The notes beneath the pieces are model-generated. The model was given only the letters and a program-made list of their open reading frames with translations, was not told the origin of the DNA and ran no database searches. A DNA stretch of 24,357 bases, taken from contig CAZMXS010000070.1 in the NCBI GenBank assembly GCA_964570325.1, positions 1-24,357 on the forward strand, given 5' to 3'. This document shows positions 9,801 through 16,412 of this stretch, piece by piece. Positions within the stretch are counted from its first letter, which is position 1; every line of letters starts with the position of its first letter. The translations under genes were made by a program, and so were the position numbers. This DNA is from CAZMXS01 sp964570325 (lineage in GTDB: Bacteria > Verrucomicrobiota > Kiritimatiellia > CAIQIC01 > CAZMXS01).

Positions 9801-11075
9801 GCCGCTGAAGAGAAAAACCTGATCCTCCGCGGCGGCTTGGTCCTGCCAGAGATAGCTGTTCCCGCCGCCATTGAGGACCATCGCCCAACCGTCGCCATCG
9901 TGGGAGTCGGTATTGGTCGCGGCAGATGCGCCATAGGTGGACCAGCCGCCCAGGCCGTTGGTGAAACCGGGATTCGTCAGGCGATTGCTGATCGCGCCCA
10001 GCGGCGTCGGCACTTCGATAAAACGCATGGCGTCGAGCTTGAGCGAGTCGCACTGGTTCTGCCCGGTCGCTTCCACCGCGCACCGGGCCCAGAGCGTGCC
10101 CACCGGGGCTGAAGCTTCGACAAAATACTCGGTCCACCACGTCGGCGCGGCGGCCAGGTTGGTGCTAACACTCGCCAGCACGGCCTCGTCGCCGTCGAGG
10201 AACTCACAAACCATCCGCAGATCAGCGGCCGTATAACAGGCATCCTTGATGCACATGCCCATGAAGCGGTAACGCTTGCCGCTCTCCGCCACCGCCCGCT
10301 GGGACCAGCCGCCGTCGGGCTTGCCTCCGCTCCAGTTGTGAATCGTGGCCAGATAGCCGTCGTTGTCGAAGCTGCCCCACGCCTCGCGCGTGGCATCGCC
10401 CCAGTTGGTCCAGACGTGGGCGGAAGAACCGGCCGCCGTGGACATATCGGACGCCATCCGAAAACCGGGGTTCAGGAGCTGGTTCAGGCGCGGGGCGGCA
10501 ATGGGGATCGGACTCTCGTACATCTTGAAGTCGTCCGCTGAAATCGAGCCCACCGTGCCGCAGCCGTTAGCGGCAAACACCACGCGCGCCCACGCCGCGT
10601 TGCTGGGGGCCAGGCCCGCCACCTCGTGGATGGTCCAGCCACCCTGGCCCACGCCGCTGAGCTTGTTCGTCACGGCATAGAGCTGATGCGCGCGGGTCGT
10701 GTCATAAAATTCCAGCTTCAGATGCATCGAATTCCAAGTGAAGTTCACATGGGCATTGAGCTGGCATGTCACCAGATAACGCAGACCGGGCGAACAGGCC
10801 ACGTCCTGATACCAGCCGCCGTCCGGCGTCGCGCCAGAAGGGTTGCGCACCGTCGCCGCATAACCGTCCACCCCCACGCTGGCCCACTGCTCACGACCGG
10901 CGTCGCCCCAGCTCGCCCAATACCGGGCATACTGACTGGGCCAATAGGTACCGTCCGGCCCATATTGGAAATCGCCATTCCGAATCATGTTGGCGCCAGC
11001 CGGCCACACCCAGACCAACGGCAATAGCAAAATCGCCAGCGCTTTCGCGAAAACCAAACGGGAGGTACAACTCAT
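3828..11075 (-). CDS. Giant secreted multimodular GH26-type glycoside hydrolase (2415 aa)
   Basis: The chosen ATG has GAGG 7 nt upstream and opens a signal peptide (MSCTSRLVFAKALAILLLPLVW..AGA); a TTG four codons earlier is less likely. Order: three CBM4_9-like sandwiches (about residues 30-188, 196-355, 364-510); a GH26 catalytic domain (about 515-885) with the putative acid/base E619 in RYGHEMNADWY and putative nucleophile E777 in MLPETG; a further beta-rich domain (about 895-1062); a DTDADGIPD calcium-type motif (about 1064-1073); a lamin-tail-like stretch (about 1093-1240); a repeat module interrupted by another CBM-like domain (about 1243-1575); two tandem double modules (about 1580-1940 and 1940-2290); and a tail with VADTDPTNPHSYF. 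GH26 members act on beta-mannan, beta-1,3-xylan or mixed beta-glucan; the exact substrate cannot be read here. The enzyme is extracellular or surface-bound. Most family members are only a few hundred residues, so this one is extremely enlarged. Confidence 0.93.
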   Translation of the reverse strand: MSCTSRLVFAKALAILLLPLVWVWPAGANMIRNGDFQYGPDGTYWPSQYARYWASWGDAGREQWASVGVDGYAATVRNPSGATPDGGWYQDVACSPGLRYLVTCQLNAHVNFTWNSMHLKLEFYDTTRAHQLYAVTNKLSGVGQGGWTIHEVAGLAPSNAAWARVVFAANGCGTVGSISADDFKMYESPIPIAAPRLNQLLNPGFRMASDMSTAAGSSAHVWTNWGDATREAWGSFDNDGYLATIHNWSGGKPDGGWSQRAVAESGKRYRFMGMCIKDACYTAADLRMVCEFLDGDEAVLASVSTNLAAAPTWWTEYFVEASAPVGTLWARCAVEATGQNQCDSLKLDAMRFIEVPTPLGAISNRLTNPGFTNGLGGWSTYGASAATNTDSHDGDGWAMVLNGGGNSYLWQDQAAAEDQVFLFSGWFRSTNYYYPVGGRWMAVKLEWYTNTTLIREDITAVQGVGETWTYKEVEGAAPIGATRVRATILAENQDAAGRFYADDMRLLPVPARSYNRLEPEYGCYAGANPDIAFEEFNRVLDWDHVGSGMFQNMPDDYHAALDWAAETCRKNGSIFMVTVAHWGWAHVEDMSEQMANDFADWCAYWNQRGVPIFVRYGHEMNADWYYTWGMQPAKYRRAFRMVADAVHQRAPLTAMVWAPYLGGGYPYDHNWKTMWDMIYDANLHCTIEDWVLLDSNNDGILSSADDPYLPYYPGDEYVDWVGVSVYWWATAYPFTVNTRPWDRFFSDDISGVSHGRGQHDFYYRFAHERQKPLMLPETGCLYKHCEPPNYAYGVWGYYPRYNNNEADNKCAWVEQLFNIRGDTQNALDVANNYPMMKAIYYFSINKFEGEAEGPTIWWDAWNYTAYDGIVDWTLTSNPYVRSYYRQCVAGMKNNRRYFLRAGDLAGRVYSWNSTFEEWQNADPARFTVNLATNESPFEGLCHLRVRHIGGTSTTGATAVANYNALKDAIGWRDFNCVYLHYRIPTNSLPYAPYLRVVMQSSKTSRDVLATRELKADNAWHKLIYPYDWTRHDVSSWLNLYLEFVNVPASTGAVFDLDAFEAVRDTDADGIPDTADRNFNTPTNAPDPEPGELDWRNWEYRRLYTTPRGQVEYIEMYTRTNNQHALGGRELRSVSADGLRTNVYIFTGDYSWQTQDKPLLLATPGFQCLPGGIAPDYTIPAGFLFSGGGRLYIVGGVYTQAYPALPTDGRYAYDVELGATHYARPNNFSGQEGDLDFPTAGRGRVFWEGLYFNNSAHDPTGEAIPHPAYATNRFLAVDYVATNVTFHFLTRQPAGDGTVSAAVRLYPDGFNGGQEFQTQAVALADFLVCATNRFHNTPDAASISAASMLVNPSFETNGAAWVVFNSAGAATNRPRTGAYAMEMRLDSANWSGFYQDVVATTGMVYAWSIYACKDAAYNTSTWIKVEWRDTGDNQIGFVDYNINPALTTNWQLFTLTAVPTAGTAKARAVVVAYTGAGGGSKAYFDDAVFTNIPPVDRTETVRLWRAVWRPPPGFAGTVYYSPLVESVSGAVTDRCYLLRSLPTVTTNQGRNDFFWNQDAQVFGRSYYDVDYSLAWTNPVPLNYDWIYFNSSNHDPLAEDVPGLGGVKFFSFDHAGGPSHLFTLAPRAGVSSIVTRFDFINGGGETYRSGVKYTTTVISAAAPFHGQPSAGAVTLDVWRTTFYPPAGWSGTVFYAQRADMTADGALWLVRNLDDATGRFALANNWSLPQCFFSNYYDRDWSYMTTGAVSRLGFDADYVYHNATNVNAATEAVTGLLGRVFREVDYATTTTTFHVLTPWPVCVSPDDAPQVQLRIDYQHPQTGQWSPTTYDMSLVTSVVLMSGAPFHGLPAAGSRTAAIWRLAWRQPLGTNGQPYAGPVTVYYAPFIKTKFGPNGFTTAARYLVAAPGAPNAMPVNPQLLDADYYGRDYAYTNNRPWFLNETLDGLYFNGPASGAPETEAVPGLGGPRFLEYDYGTGPSYLYTLSASPSVTALLTRMDFIAGGGERYYSGARWTSVAINAAAPFHGRPAAGALTVDVWRTVFWPPAGWTGTVYLAQRADYSNGSIWLVRHLTNLASGWGYTNNWDPPQYLCTAGPVERDWSFAPTAVVARSGIGAYAYFNHTNLNPRTEAVPGLNGAVFLDPDYLRTTTVFRVLTDHPAAVSPEDAVTVQMRIDYNHPQTGWNPVYYTMGWTTNIVLTNGAGFHGAPVSGLRTMEVWRLDWPQPRYTNGTPCTNDLTIYFAPFIQTRFGPNQYVTGAKHLVAQGGTDNDYPINPQQYDADFFGKDYSYLHQWSGLVDGIPAWWWSRYGLSFTNKSANDNDNDRFSNGDEYVADTDPTNPHSYFSNVTCQVISGTLCRLYVNWSSTGRVYDAFARTNITSAGQPWVGYGFNIPGNGGVLTLTVTNTESLKFFRTGARLP

Positions 11076-11235
11076 GGCAAACCTCAATTCGTGGTTTTTC
11101 CCACACTAACCAGCCTGCTGATATCGGAGCGGATTACACATGCCCGCCGATCCCACCATACCCTTGCTTCAGCTTGCAGTAAAACGACGCCTTGCAATTC
11201 AATTCCTTACAATTTGTCCGAAATATAAATATGAT

Positions 11236-11262
11236 ATTATACATATTTCATATATACAAGAA
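11236..11262 (-). promoter_or_regulatory. Candidate promoter of the GH26 gene, overlapped by a regulator half-site
   Basis: A perfect TATAAT -10 lies on the minus strand at 11236-11241. The best -35 candidate (TTCTTG, 11257-11262) is 15 nt upstream, which is short, and it falls inside the ACAAGAA half-site at 11256-11262. The implied leader is about 150 nt. If real, a repressor bound there would block polymerase. Inferred from sequence pattern only. Confidence 0.4.
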
Positions 11263-11313
11263 TCATGTTTTCTTGTTAAATCTATTTATCAGTTTTTTTA
11301 ATTTCTTGTATAT
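11252..11313. promoter_or_regulatory. Probable operator region: three ACAAGAA / TTCTTGT half-sites
   Basis: ATATACAAGAA (11252-11262) is matched by TTCTTGT (11270-11276), a 7-bp inverted repeat with a 7-nt spacer. A second inverted copy, TTCTTGTATAT (11303-11313), is the exact 11-nt reverse complement of the first arm. The two TTCTTGT copies are 33 bp apart, close to three helical turns. The elements lie between the divergent GH26 and GntR/LacI-type regulator genes, overlapping candidate promoters for both. GntR-family regulators typically bind short inverted repeats, so this is the likely binding site of the adjacent regulator. Confidence 0.55.
11273..11302 (+). promoter_or_regulatory. Candidate promoter of the GntR/LacI-type regulator
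   Basis: TTGTTA (11273-11278) and TTTAAT (11297-11302) are separated by 18 nt. The -35 overlaps one TTCTTGT half-site and the presumed start site lies inside another, which would fit autoregulation. The leader would be about 25 nt, with only a weak purine-rich stretch before the ATG. Pattern match only. Confidence 0.35.
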
Positions 11314-11334
11314 TGACCAACCGGAAACACGGAA

Positions 11335-12432
11335 ATGAGCAGGAAAAAAAATGCGGGGGAAGCGGACGGCGCACCGGTTTTTGCGGCTGTTGCGCGTCGG
11401 CTGGAGCGCGAAATCCGCGAGGGTAAACTGGCGGATGGCAAGTGCCTGCCGACAGACGAGGAATTGGCCCGCCAGATGGGGATCAGCCGTTACGCGGCGC
11501 GCGAGGCTTATTCCGAACTGGTCCGGAAGGGGTTTGTCCGCCGCGTCAAACGCCTGGGCACGATTGTTACGTTCAGCAAGGAAGCGGCCCGACTGCGCAA
11601 AGTGGGGTTGATCCTGATTTCCGACGTGCCGTCGTTTTATCTTTTTGAACAGGGCGTCAAGCAGAGTCTGATTGACCACGATGTCGAACTGCGGGTGCGT
11701 TTTAACTACAATACCGAGGCCGCCAATCTCAATCTGATCGAAGACATGCTCGCTCATGGCGCACAGGCGCTGATCATCGCCCCGCCGCCGATGAGCAGTC
11801 ACGAGCCGTACCGCAATCTGTTGACGGACGGGGTGCCCGTGGTGCTGGCGCTCGACGCCGATCCCGGTATGCACTGCGTCTATCCGGATGACCACGAGGC
11901 CGGCCGCCTGCTTGGCGACCACTTCGGAATGCAGGGTTTCCAGCATCCGGCCGTGGTAACAGACGACGCCGACTACGCACGCCTGCGCACGTATGGCTTC
12001 CGCGAAGGCTTGGCCGCGCACAAACTCACGGCCAAGGAGGACCGGACCATCCGCGCCTACTACGCCACGGAAAAAGGCGAGCTGATCACGGACCTCGGCC
12101 GGGCGCAGGTCGCGCAACTGCTCAAGCTCGATCCCCGTCCCGACGCAGTTTTCGCCGTCAATGATATGATCGCCATTTCGATCTATTATTGGCTGCTGAA
12201 GGCCGGCTTGCGGGTTCCCGATGACATCGCCGTCGCGGGCGTGGATTATCTGGGTCCGCGGTTCCATCCTTTCCAGTTGACTTCCGTTGACATCGGCATC
12301 ACCCAGATGGGCCGCGAGGCCGCCAACCTGCTGCTCAACCAGTTCCAGAACCCTGCGCTCGCGATCACCCACAAGCGCATTGCGCCGCAATTGATGATCG
12401 CCGCCTCAACCGCGCGTCGCGCGCCGGGCTAA
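11335..12432 (+). CDS. GntR-type transcriptional regulator with LacI-type ligand-binding domain
   Basis: The protein has 365 aa. Residues about 14-80 form a GntR winged helix-turn-helix (ELARQMGISRYAAREAYSEL, followed by a wing ending in GTIVT). Residues about 85-363 resemble the periplasmic-binding-protein sensor of LacI regulators, with YPDDHEAGRLLGDH, AVNDMIAISIYYWLLKAG and PDDIAVAGVDY. The arrangement is that of AraR-type sugar regulators. It is divergent from the GH26 gene and convergent with the GH16 gene, so control of the polysaccharide-degrading genes by an oligosaccharide inducer is likely (inference). AT-rich inverted repeats in its own upstream region are its probable operators. 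The effector sugar cannot be deduced. A long minus-strand frame lies fully opposite this gene and is a shadow. Confidence 0.93.
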   Translation: MSRKKNAGEADGAPVFAAVARRLEREIREGKLADGKCLPTDEELARQMGISRYAAREAYSELVRKGFVRRVKRLGTIVTFSKEAARLRKVGLILISDVPSFYLFEQGVKQSLIDHDVELRVRFNYNTEAANLNLIEDMLAHGAQALIIAPPPMSSHEPYRNLLTDGVPVVLALDADPGMHCVYPDDHEAGRLLGDHFGMQGFQHPAVVTDDADYARLRTYGFREGLAAHKLTAKEDRTIRAYYATEKGELITDLGRAQVAQLLKLDPRPDAVFAVNDMIAISIYYWLLKAGLRVPDDIAVAGVDYLGPRFHPFQLTSVDIGITQMGREAANLLLNQFQNPALAITHKRIAPQLMIAASTARRAPG

Positions 12433-12437
12433 CCACC

Positions 12438-12464
12438 GTGGCGTCCCAATCTGCTGGGCGCCAC
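12438..12464. terminator. Strong hairpin between convergent regulator and GH16 genes
   Basis: GTGGCG pairs with CGCCAC and, after one bulged T, CCCA pairs with TGGG around a 6-nt loop, giving ten base pairs. It begins 5 nt after the regulator stop and lies in the 109-bp convergent gap, where a bidirectional terminator is expected. A smaller CCCC/GGGG stem follows. No T tract follows on either strand, so classical intrinsic termination is not certain. Confidence 0.5.
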
Positions 12465-12541
12465 AAGGAAGATTGCGCCCCAATTCGGGGTCATTCGCGT
12501 GTTTGGGGTTCGCGCACGCGGATCGCGGGCATGCGGCGCCG

Positions 12542-14386
12542 CTACTCTGCCGTCAAGGACGTCAGTTCGATCCAGGCCAGGTTGAAGCCTGGTTTAATGC
12601 ACTCCACGCGCAGGCGCTGCGGTCCGACCGGCAGGCTGACAGCCGTCTTCGCGGTGGCCCATCGCTGCCAGTCGCCGGTTCGCGGCAGCGCCACGCGCAC
12701 CAGTTCCCGCCCCGCGCTCTTCAACGCCACCTCGCCGGAATCGCTGGCGCCGGCGTGGCGAAGGGCAACCCTATAAACACCGGGCCGGAGGACGTCCACC
12801 GCATACTCCATCCAGTCATCCGCGCTGATCCAACCGACATTCAGTCCGCCCTCGGCGCAGGCTTCAGTGCGGACGTTTGACGCCGCGTCGAAGTTCGCCG
12901 CCGGGATCCGCGTCACCCGATCCACCGGCAACGGCAGATCCCCCGCGACCGTCGCGACACGCACATTTCCGATGAATACGGTCCCGGGCTTGTCGCCACA
13001 ATGGAACTCCAGCCGCGCCACGGGATCGGCGGGGTGCCGCATCTTGAACTTGAACGTGTACGCCTGCCGGTTCAAACCAAGCCGGTCCCGCGTTTCGCCC
13101 GAATAATTGTCCCAGTGCTGGCTGGCCTTGCCAACCTTAACGCCCAACTCGCGCGGCGCATCTGCCCAGGCCTCGAAGCTGACCTGGTAAACTTTGCCCC
13201 GTTCCATATTGAGCGGCTTCTGAAACAGGAGCGCGTTCCACAGCGCGGGACCGGCTCGCGCGACCGTTACCTTCGCCACCCCGCCGGCTGCTTCCATGGC
13301 GGCCTGTGCGCCCTCAAAGGTTTCAAACTCCCAACATTTCCGGCCCTCAGCGAAATCGCCGTTGTAAACCAGGTTGCCGTCCGGCAGCGGGTCGCGCGGC
13401 CGCAGCTCCAATGGCGCGGCAGAGCGTTTCTCGACCGGGGGATATTCGCCGTTGAACTTGTACACGCGCACGTAGTCAATTCGCATCCGCGCGGGGAACG
13501 GAGTCGTGTCATCGGGCCGGCCGGGCCAGTTGCCGCCGACTGCCAGGTTGAACTGAATATAGAAAGCGCGATCAAACGGCGCCGGCCACATCGCGCCGGG
13601 CGCCGAGGTGTACCAATTCGTCTGATCGCCAAAATAAATATCATCCACAAACCACTTGATCCGGCCCGGCGCCCACTCCAATGCAAAGCGATGGAAATCG
13701 TCCGCGAAGCGTTTCCCGTCCGGTAAAACATAATGGACCCCGGAATTTTTCCAGGGATGGCCGTAGTGCAACGTGCCATAGAGCGTGCCCGGCTGACTGC
13801 CGATGACTTCAGCCAGGTCAATCTCGCCGCAACTGGGCCAGGGGCCATATTGCTGGTAGTCGGTCGGCATCAACCAGATCGCCGGCCACAGCCCCTGCCC
13901 CGCCGGCAACTGGGCGCGTACTTCAAACCGGCCATAGGTCCAGTCACCCTTGCCCTGCGAGAAAATCTTGGCGGAAGTATAATCGTGCCCCTTGTGCTTT
14001 TCCTTCAGCGCCTGGATAATCAGACATCCATTTTCAATGTAGGCGTTCTCCGGACGATCAGTGTAGTGCTGGAGTTCGTTGTTGCCAAAACCGCCGCCGG
14101 CGACAACGAAGCTCCATTTTGCTGAATCAATGCGTGGCGTATCGAACTCATCGTTCCAGATCATCGTCCACTGTTCATGGTTCGACACAGCCGCGGCAAT
14201 CGGTTCCGTCATGGCGGACTCCATTTCGGTGCGCTGGGTGGGGATCGGTTCACGCGCGATGGAAGCGGCTTCCGGCGCCGCCGGCTGCCGGGCAGCGGTT
14301 GGCGAGGTCCGCAATGAACAACCGGCGCCGAACAACCCCAGCGCGCCAACCGCCAAGCCGGCAAACAGATGCAGGTTACGATTCAT
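12542..14386 (-). CDS. GH16 endo-beta-glucanase (laminarinase type) lipoprotein with CBM4-like and CBM6-like domains
   Basis: The protein has 614 aa from the ATG that opens a lipoprotein-like signal (MNRNLHLFAGLAVGALGLFGAGC, Cys23; the lipobox is imperfect and the Shine-Dalgarno weak, so an ATG ten codons upstream is possible). Residues about 72-312 are a GH16 domain beginning WNDEFD, with the catalytic core GEIDLAEVIG in which E188 is the likely nucleophile, D190 the helper and E193 the acid/base. The ExDxxE form with the extra residue is typical of laminarinase-like GH16 enzymes. Residues about 335-482 resemble CBM4_9 and about 490-612 CBM6. The expected reaction is internal cleavage of beta-1,3- or mixed beta-1,3/1,4-glucans at the cell surface. 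It lies 63 nt downstream of the exporter-linked lipoprotein gene in the same direction, and faces the regulator. Confidence 0.93.
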   Translation of the reverse strand: MNRNLHLFAGLAVGALGLFGAGCSLRTSPTAARQPAAPEAASIAREPIPTQRTEMESAMTEPIAAAVSNHEQWTMIWNDEFDTPRIDSAKWSFVVAGGGFGNNELQHYTDRPENAYIENGCLIIQALKEKHKGHDYTSAKIFSQGKGDWTYGRFEVRAQLPAGQGLWPAIWLMPTDYQQYGPWPSCGEIDLAEVIGSQPGTLYGTLHYGHPWKNSGVHYVLPDGKRFADDFHRFALEWAPGRIKWFVDDIYFGDQTNWYTSAPGAMWPAPFDRAFYIQFNLAVGGNWPGRPDDTTPFPARMRIDYVRVYKFNGEYPPVEKRSAAPLELRPRDPLPDGNLVYNGDFAEGRKCWEFETFEGAQAAMEAAGGVAKVTVARAGPALWNALLFQKPLNMERGKVYQVSFEAWADAPRELGVKVGKASQHWDNYSGETRDRLGLNRQAYTFKFKMRHPADPVARLEFHCGDKPGTVFIGNVRVATVAGDLPLPVDRVTRIPAANFDAASNVRTEACAEGGLNVGWISADDWMEYAVDVLRPGVYRVALRHAGASDSGEVALKSAGRELVRVALPRTGDWQRWATAKTAVSLPVGPQRLRVECIKPGFNLAWIELTSLTAE

Positions 14387-14449
14387 CGCGATATTTGCAC
14401 GCCGTGTATGGAACGCCATCCGGGTCGGAGGCAAGGAAAATAATCATCG

Positions 14450-15232
14450 CTACCAGACAATAACTTGGAACGGCATGGCGGCTTTGACATCCGCGAAATT
14501 GGTCGCGTTGGCCAGGCGCACAAACTCTTTGCTCCAGCTCCGGATTGCATGCTCGGCGGTGCCGCGCCAGGTCATGGCCGACAGGTTGACGATGGCCGGC
14601 TGGTCCATCTCGCGGTCCGCGAACATGGCCAGGATTTGTCCGCTTTCGGAGTCGCTCAATTTGCCCGCCATGGCCACGCGGCCGGCTGTGGCCGGCGTCA
14701 TCGCCGCCAATCCGAACGGCCAGGAAATCAAGCCCACCACGTTGGCCACCGTGTTGACAACCGCCTGGCTCGGAATGAACTCAAGCAGCGCCAGTTCAAG
14801 TTTGAGCGTCCCCGGTTGCGGCGCCTGGGCCAGTTTGAACCGCTTGTGCGGATCTTCTTCGATGGCCTTCATGAACGCGACCTCCATGTCCCGGGCCAGG
14901 CGCGCGCATTCGTTGGATATATTGAAGAAAATGGATTTGTCTATCCGGTACAGAATATCCCATTGGTTGGTGTCCAAGTGCAGGTAAGCCAACGACACCG
15001 GCGCCACGATAATGGAATGATAATTGCTCCAAACCATGGTCGGGTCGCACCAGCTTTCATCAAACGCGGCATCCGGCGGTTGCCGCACGAGCGCTTCCGG
15101 ATGCGGGAGGAACGACGTATTTTTCGGCGGATCAGCCCGCATGGTTTTGTAAGCGGTGCGGCAGCCGGCGCCCCAGGCCGCAACGACGACAATCAGCAGA
15201 ATGCAACGGATCGAAAAAGGGCTCGTACGCAT
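14450..15232 (-). CDS. DUF3313-like lipoprotein at the end of the exporter operon
   Basis: The protein has 260 aa from the ATG that opens a clear lipoprotein signal (MRTSPFSIRCILLIVVVAAWGAGC). An in-frame extension of 24 codons upstream is charged and not signal-like. After the lipobox come a segment around FLPHPEALVRQ, a tyrosine-containing strand (IIVAPVSLAYLHL), an alpha-helical stretch around MEVAFMKAIEE, a GTLKLELALLEFIPS strand and a LSDSESGQILAMFADRE strand. This order fits the DUF3313 family of bacterial lipoproteins, whose function is unknown. It starts 37 nt after the second permease gene, in the same direction, so it is probably co-transcribed with the exporter and may be an envelope accessory. 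The link to DUF3313 is from memory of its motif pattern and is moderate. Confidence 0.8.
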   Translation of the reverse strand: MRTSPFSIRCILLIVVVAAWGAGCRTAYKTMRADPPKNTSFLPHPEALVRQPPDAAFDESWCDPTMVWSNYHSIIVAPVSLAYLHLDTNQWDILYRIDKSIFFNISNECARLARDMEVAFMKAIEEDPHKRFKLAQAPQPGTLKLELALLEFIPSQAVVNTVANVVGLISWPFGLAAMTPATAGRVAMAGKLSDSESGQILAMFADREMDQPAIVNLSAMTWRGTAEHAIRSWSKEFVRLANATNFADVKAAMPFQVIVW

Positions 15233-15269
15233 CTTGTTCGCGATTCTCGGTTTGAATTGGCCCCGTCGT

Positions 15270-16412
15270 TCAATCCAGCGTCTTGTGGAATTTCTTGATG
15301 GCAAGGGTCAGAATGCCCGCGCCCCACAGGAACAGCACCAGGGCATTGGGCCAGAGATCGGCCCACCCCACTCCTTTCAGGAATAATCCCCGCACCACCG
15401 TCAGGTAATACTTGACCGGGATGAACTGCGCAATGGCCGCCACCGGTTTGGGCATGTTCTCCACCGGGAAAATAAAGCCCGAAAGCAGAATAAAGGGCAT
15501 CATGACAAAAAACGCCGCGACCAGCATCGCTTGCTGCTGCGTGTGCACCAGCGTCGAGATGAAGAGGCCCAGGCCGAGCGTCGTCATCAGAAATAGGCCG
15601 GAAAGCCCCAGCAGCAACAACAGGCTTCCGCGCAACGGCACGCCGAAGACCAGCATGATCAGCGGGATGGCCAACCCCATCTCGATATAGCCGACCACCA
15701 CGAACGGCAGCAGCTTGCCCGCCACCAGTTCGCTCGGCCGCAGCGGCGTCACGCTGATCTGCTCCATCGTTCCCTCCTCGCGCTCCTTGACCAACGCCAT
15801 GCTGGTCAGGATCATCGTCGTAACCATCAACAACACGGCCATGACACCGGGCACCATGTACAACGTCGAGCGCAAATCCGGATTGAACCACGCCCGCGAC
15901 TCCGCCGTGACATTGGGCCGACGCGGCGCCGGCTCCGCCACCGCGCCCGCGGGCGCAAGCCGGACCAACCCAGCCGAGAATCCGCGCGTGGCGCTGGCGA
16001 TATAGTTCAAGCCCTGCACCGCAAAATTGCTATCCGCCCCATCCGCCAGCACTTGGACCGTCGCAGGGTTGTGCTCCGCCAGTCGCTTCCCGAAATCCGG
16101 CGGAATGACCAGCACCAACCCGGCCGCGCCGGACACCAACATCCGCGCATCCTCAGCATCCGGCCCCGTCAGCATGACTACGCGGAAGTAATCCGAGGCG
16201 GACAGCGCGCGAATATATTCCCGGCTGTGCCATGAATGATCGTGGTCGCGCACCGCCAGCGCGATCTCGCGAATGTCGGTCGAGGCCGCGAAGCCAAGAA
16301 CCAGCAACTGAACCAGCGGCGCAACCAGCAGAATCGCAAAGAGTTTTTTGTCGCGCCGCAATTGGATCAACTCCTTGACCAGCAGACAGGCAATGCGGTG
16401 CAGCATGGTCAC
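15270..16412 (-). CDS. ABC-2 type permease, YbhR-like
   Basis: The protein has 380 aa. A GTG start overlaps the previous stop in a GTGA tetranucleotide; an ATG two codons further in is an alternative. The N-terminal segment (LLVKELIQLRRDKKLFAILLVAP) leads into the first membrane helix. Next come a large extracytoplasmic domain (about residues 45-170) and five C-terminal helices. The cytoplasmic coupling motif VKEREEGTMEQISVTPLRPSEL is typical of ABC-2 drug-export permeases such as YbhS/YbhR/YhhJ. It should form the membrane channel with the permease encoded just upstream and be powered by the two ATPases of the operon. The exported substrate cannot be read from the sequence. Confidence 0.93.
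   Translation of the reverse strand: MTMLHRIACLLVKELIQLRRDKKLFAILLVAPLVQLLVLGFAASTDIREIALAVRDHDHSWHSREYIRALSASDYFRVVMLTGPDAEDARMLVSGAAGLVLVIPPDFGKRLAEHNPATVQVLADGADSNFAVQGLNYIASATRGFSAGLVRLAPAGAVAEPAPRRPNVTAESRAWFNPDLRSTLYMVPGVMAVLLMVTTMILTSMALVKEREEGTMEQISVTPLRPSELVAGKLLPFVVVGYIEMGLAIPLIMLVFGVPLRGSLLLLLGLSGLFLMTTLGLGLFISTLVHTQQQAMLVAAFFVMMPFILLSGFIFPVENMPKPVAAIAQFIPVKYYLTVVRGLFLKGVGWADLWPNALVLFLWGAGILTLAIKKFHKTLD

Noticed and set aside
7074..10112. Two long plus-strand frames (7074-8759 and 8775-10112)
   Set aside because: They are antisense to the GH26 gene, with Val/Arg-rich composition and no family pattern; products of GC-rich DNA lacking stops.
11263..12390. 375-codon minus-strand frame
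   Set aside because: It is wholly antisense to the regulator gene, which has clear GntR and LacI-type motifs.
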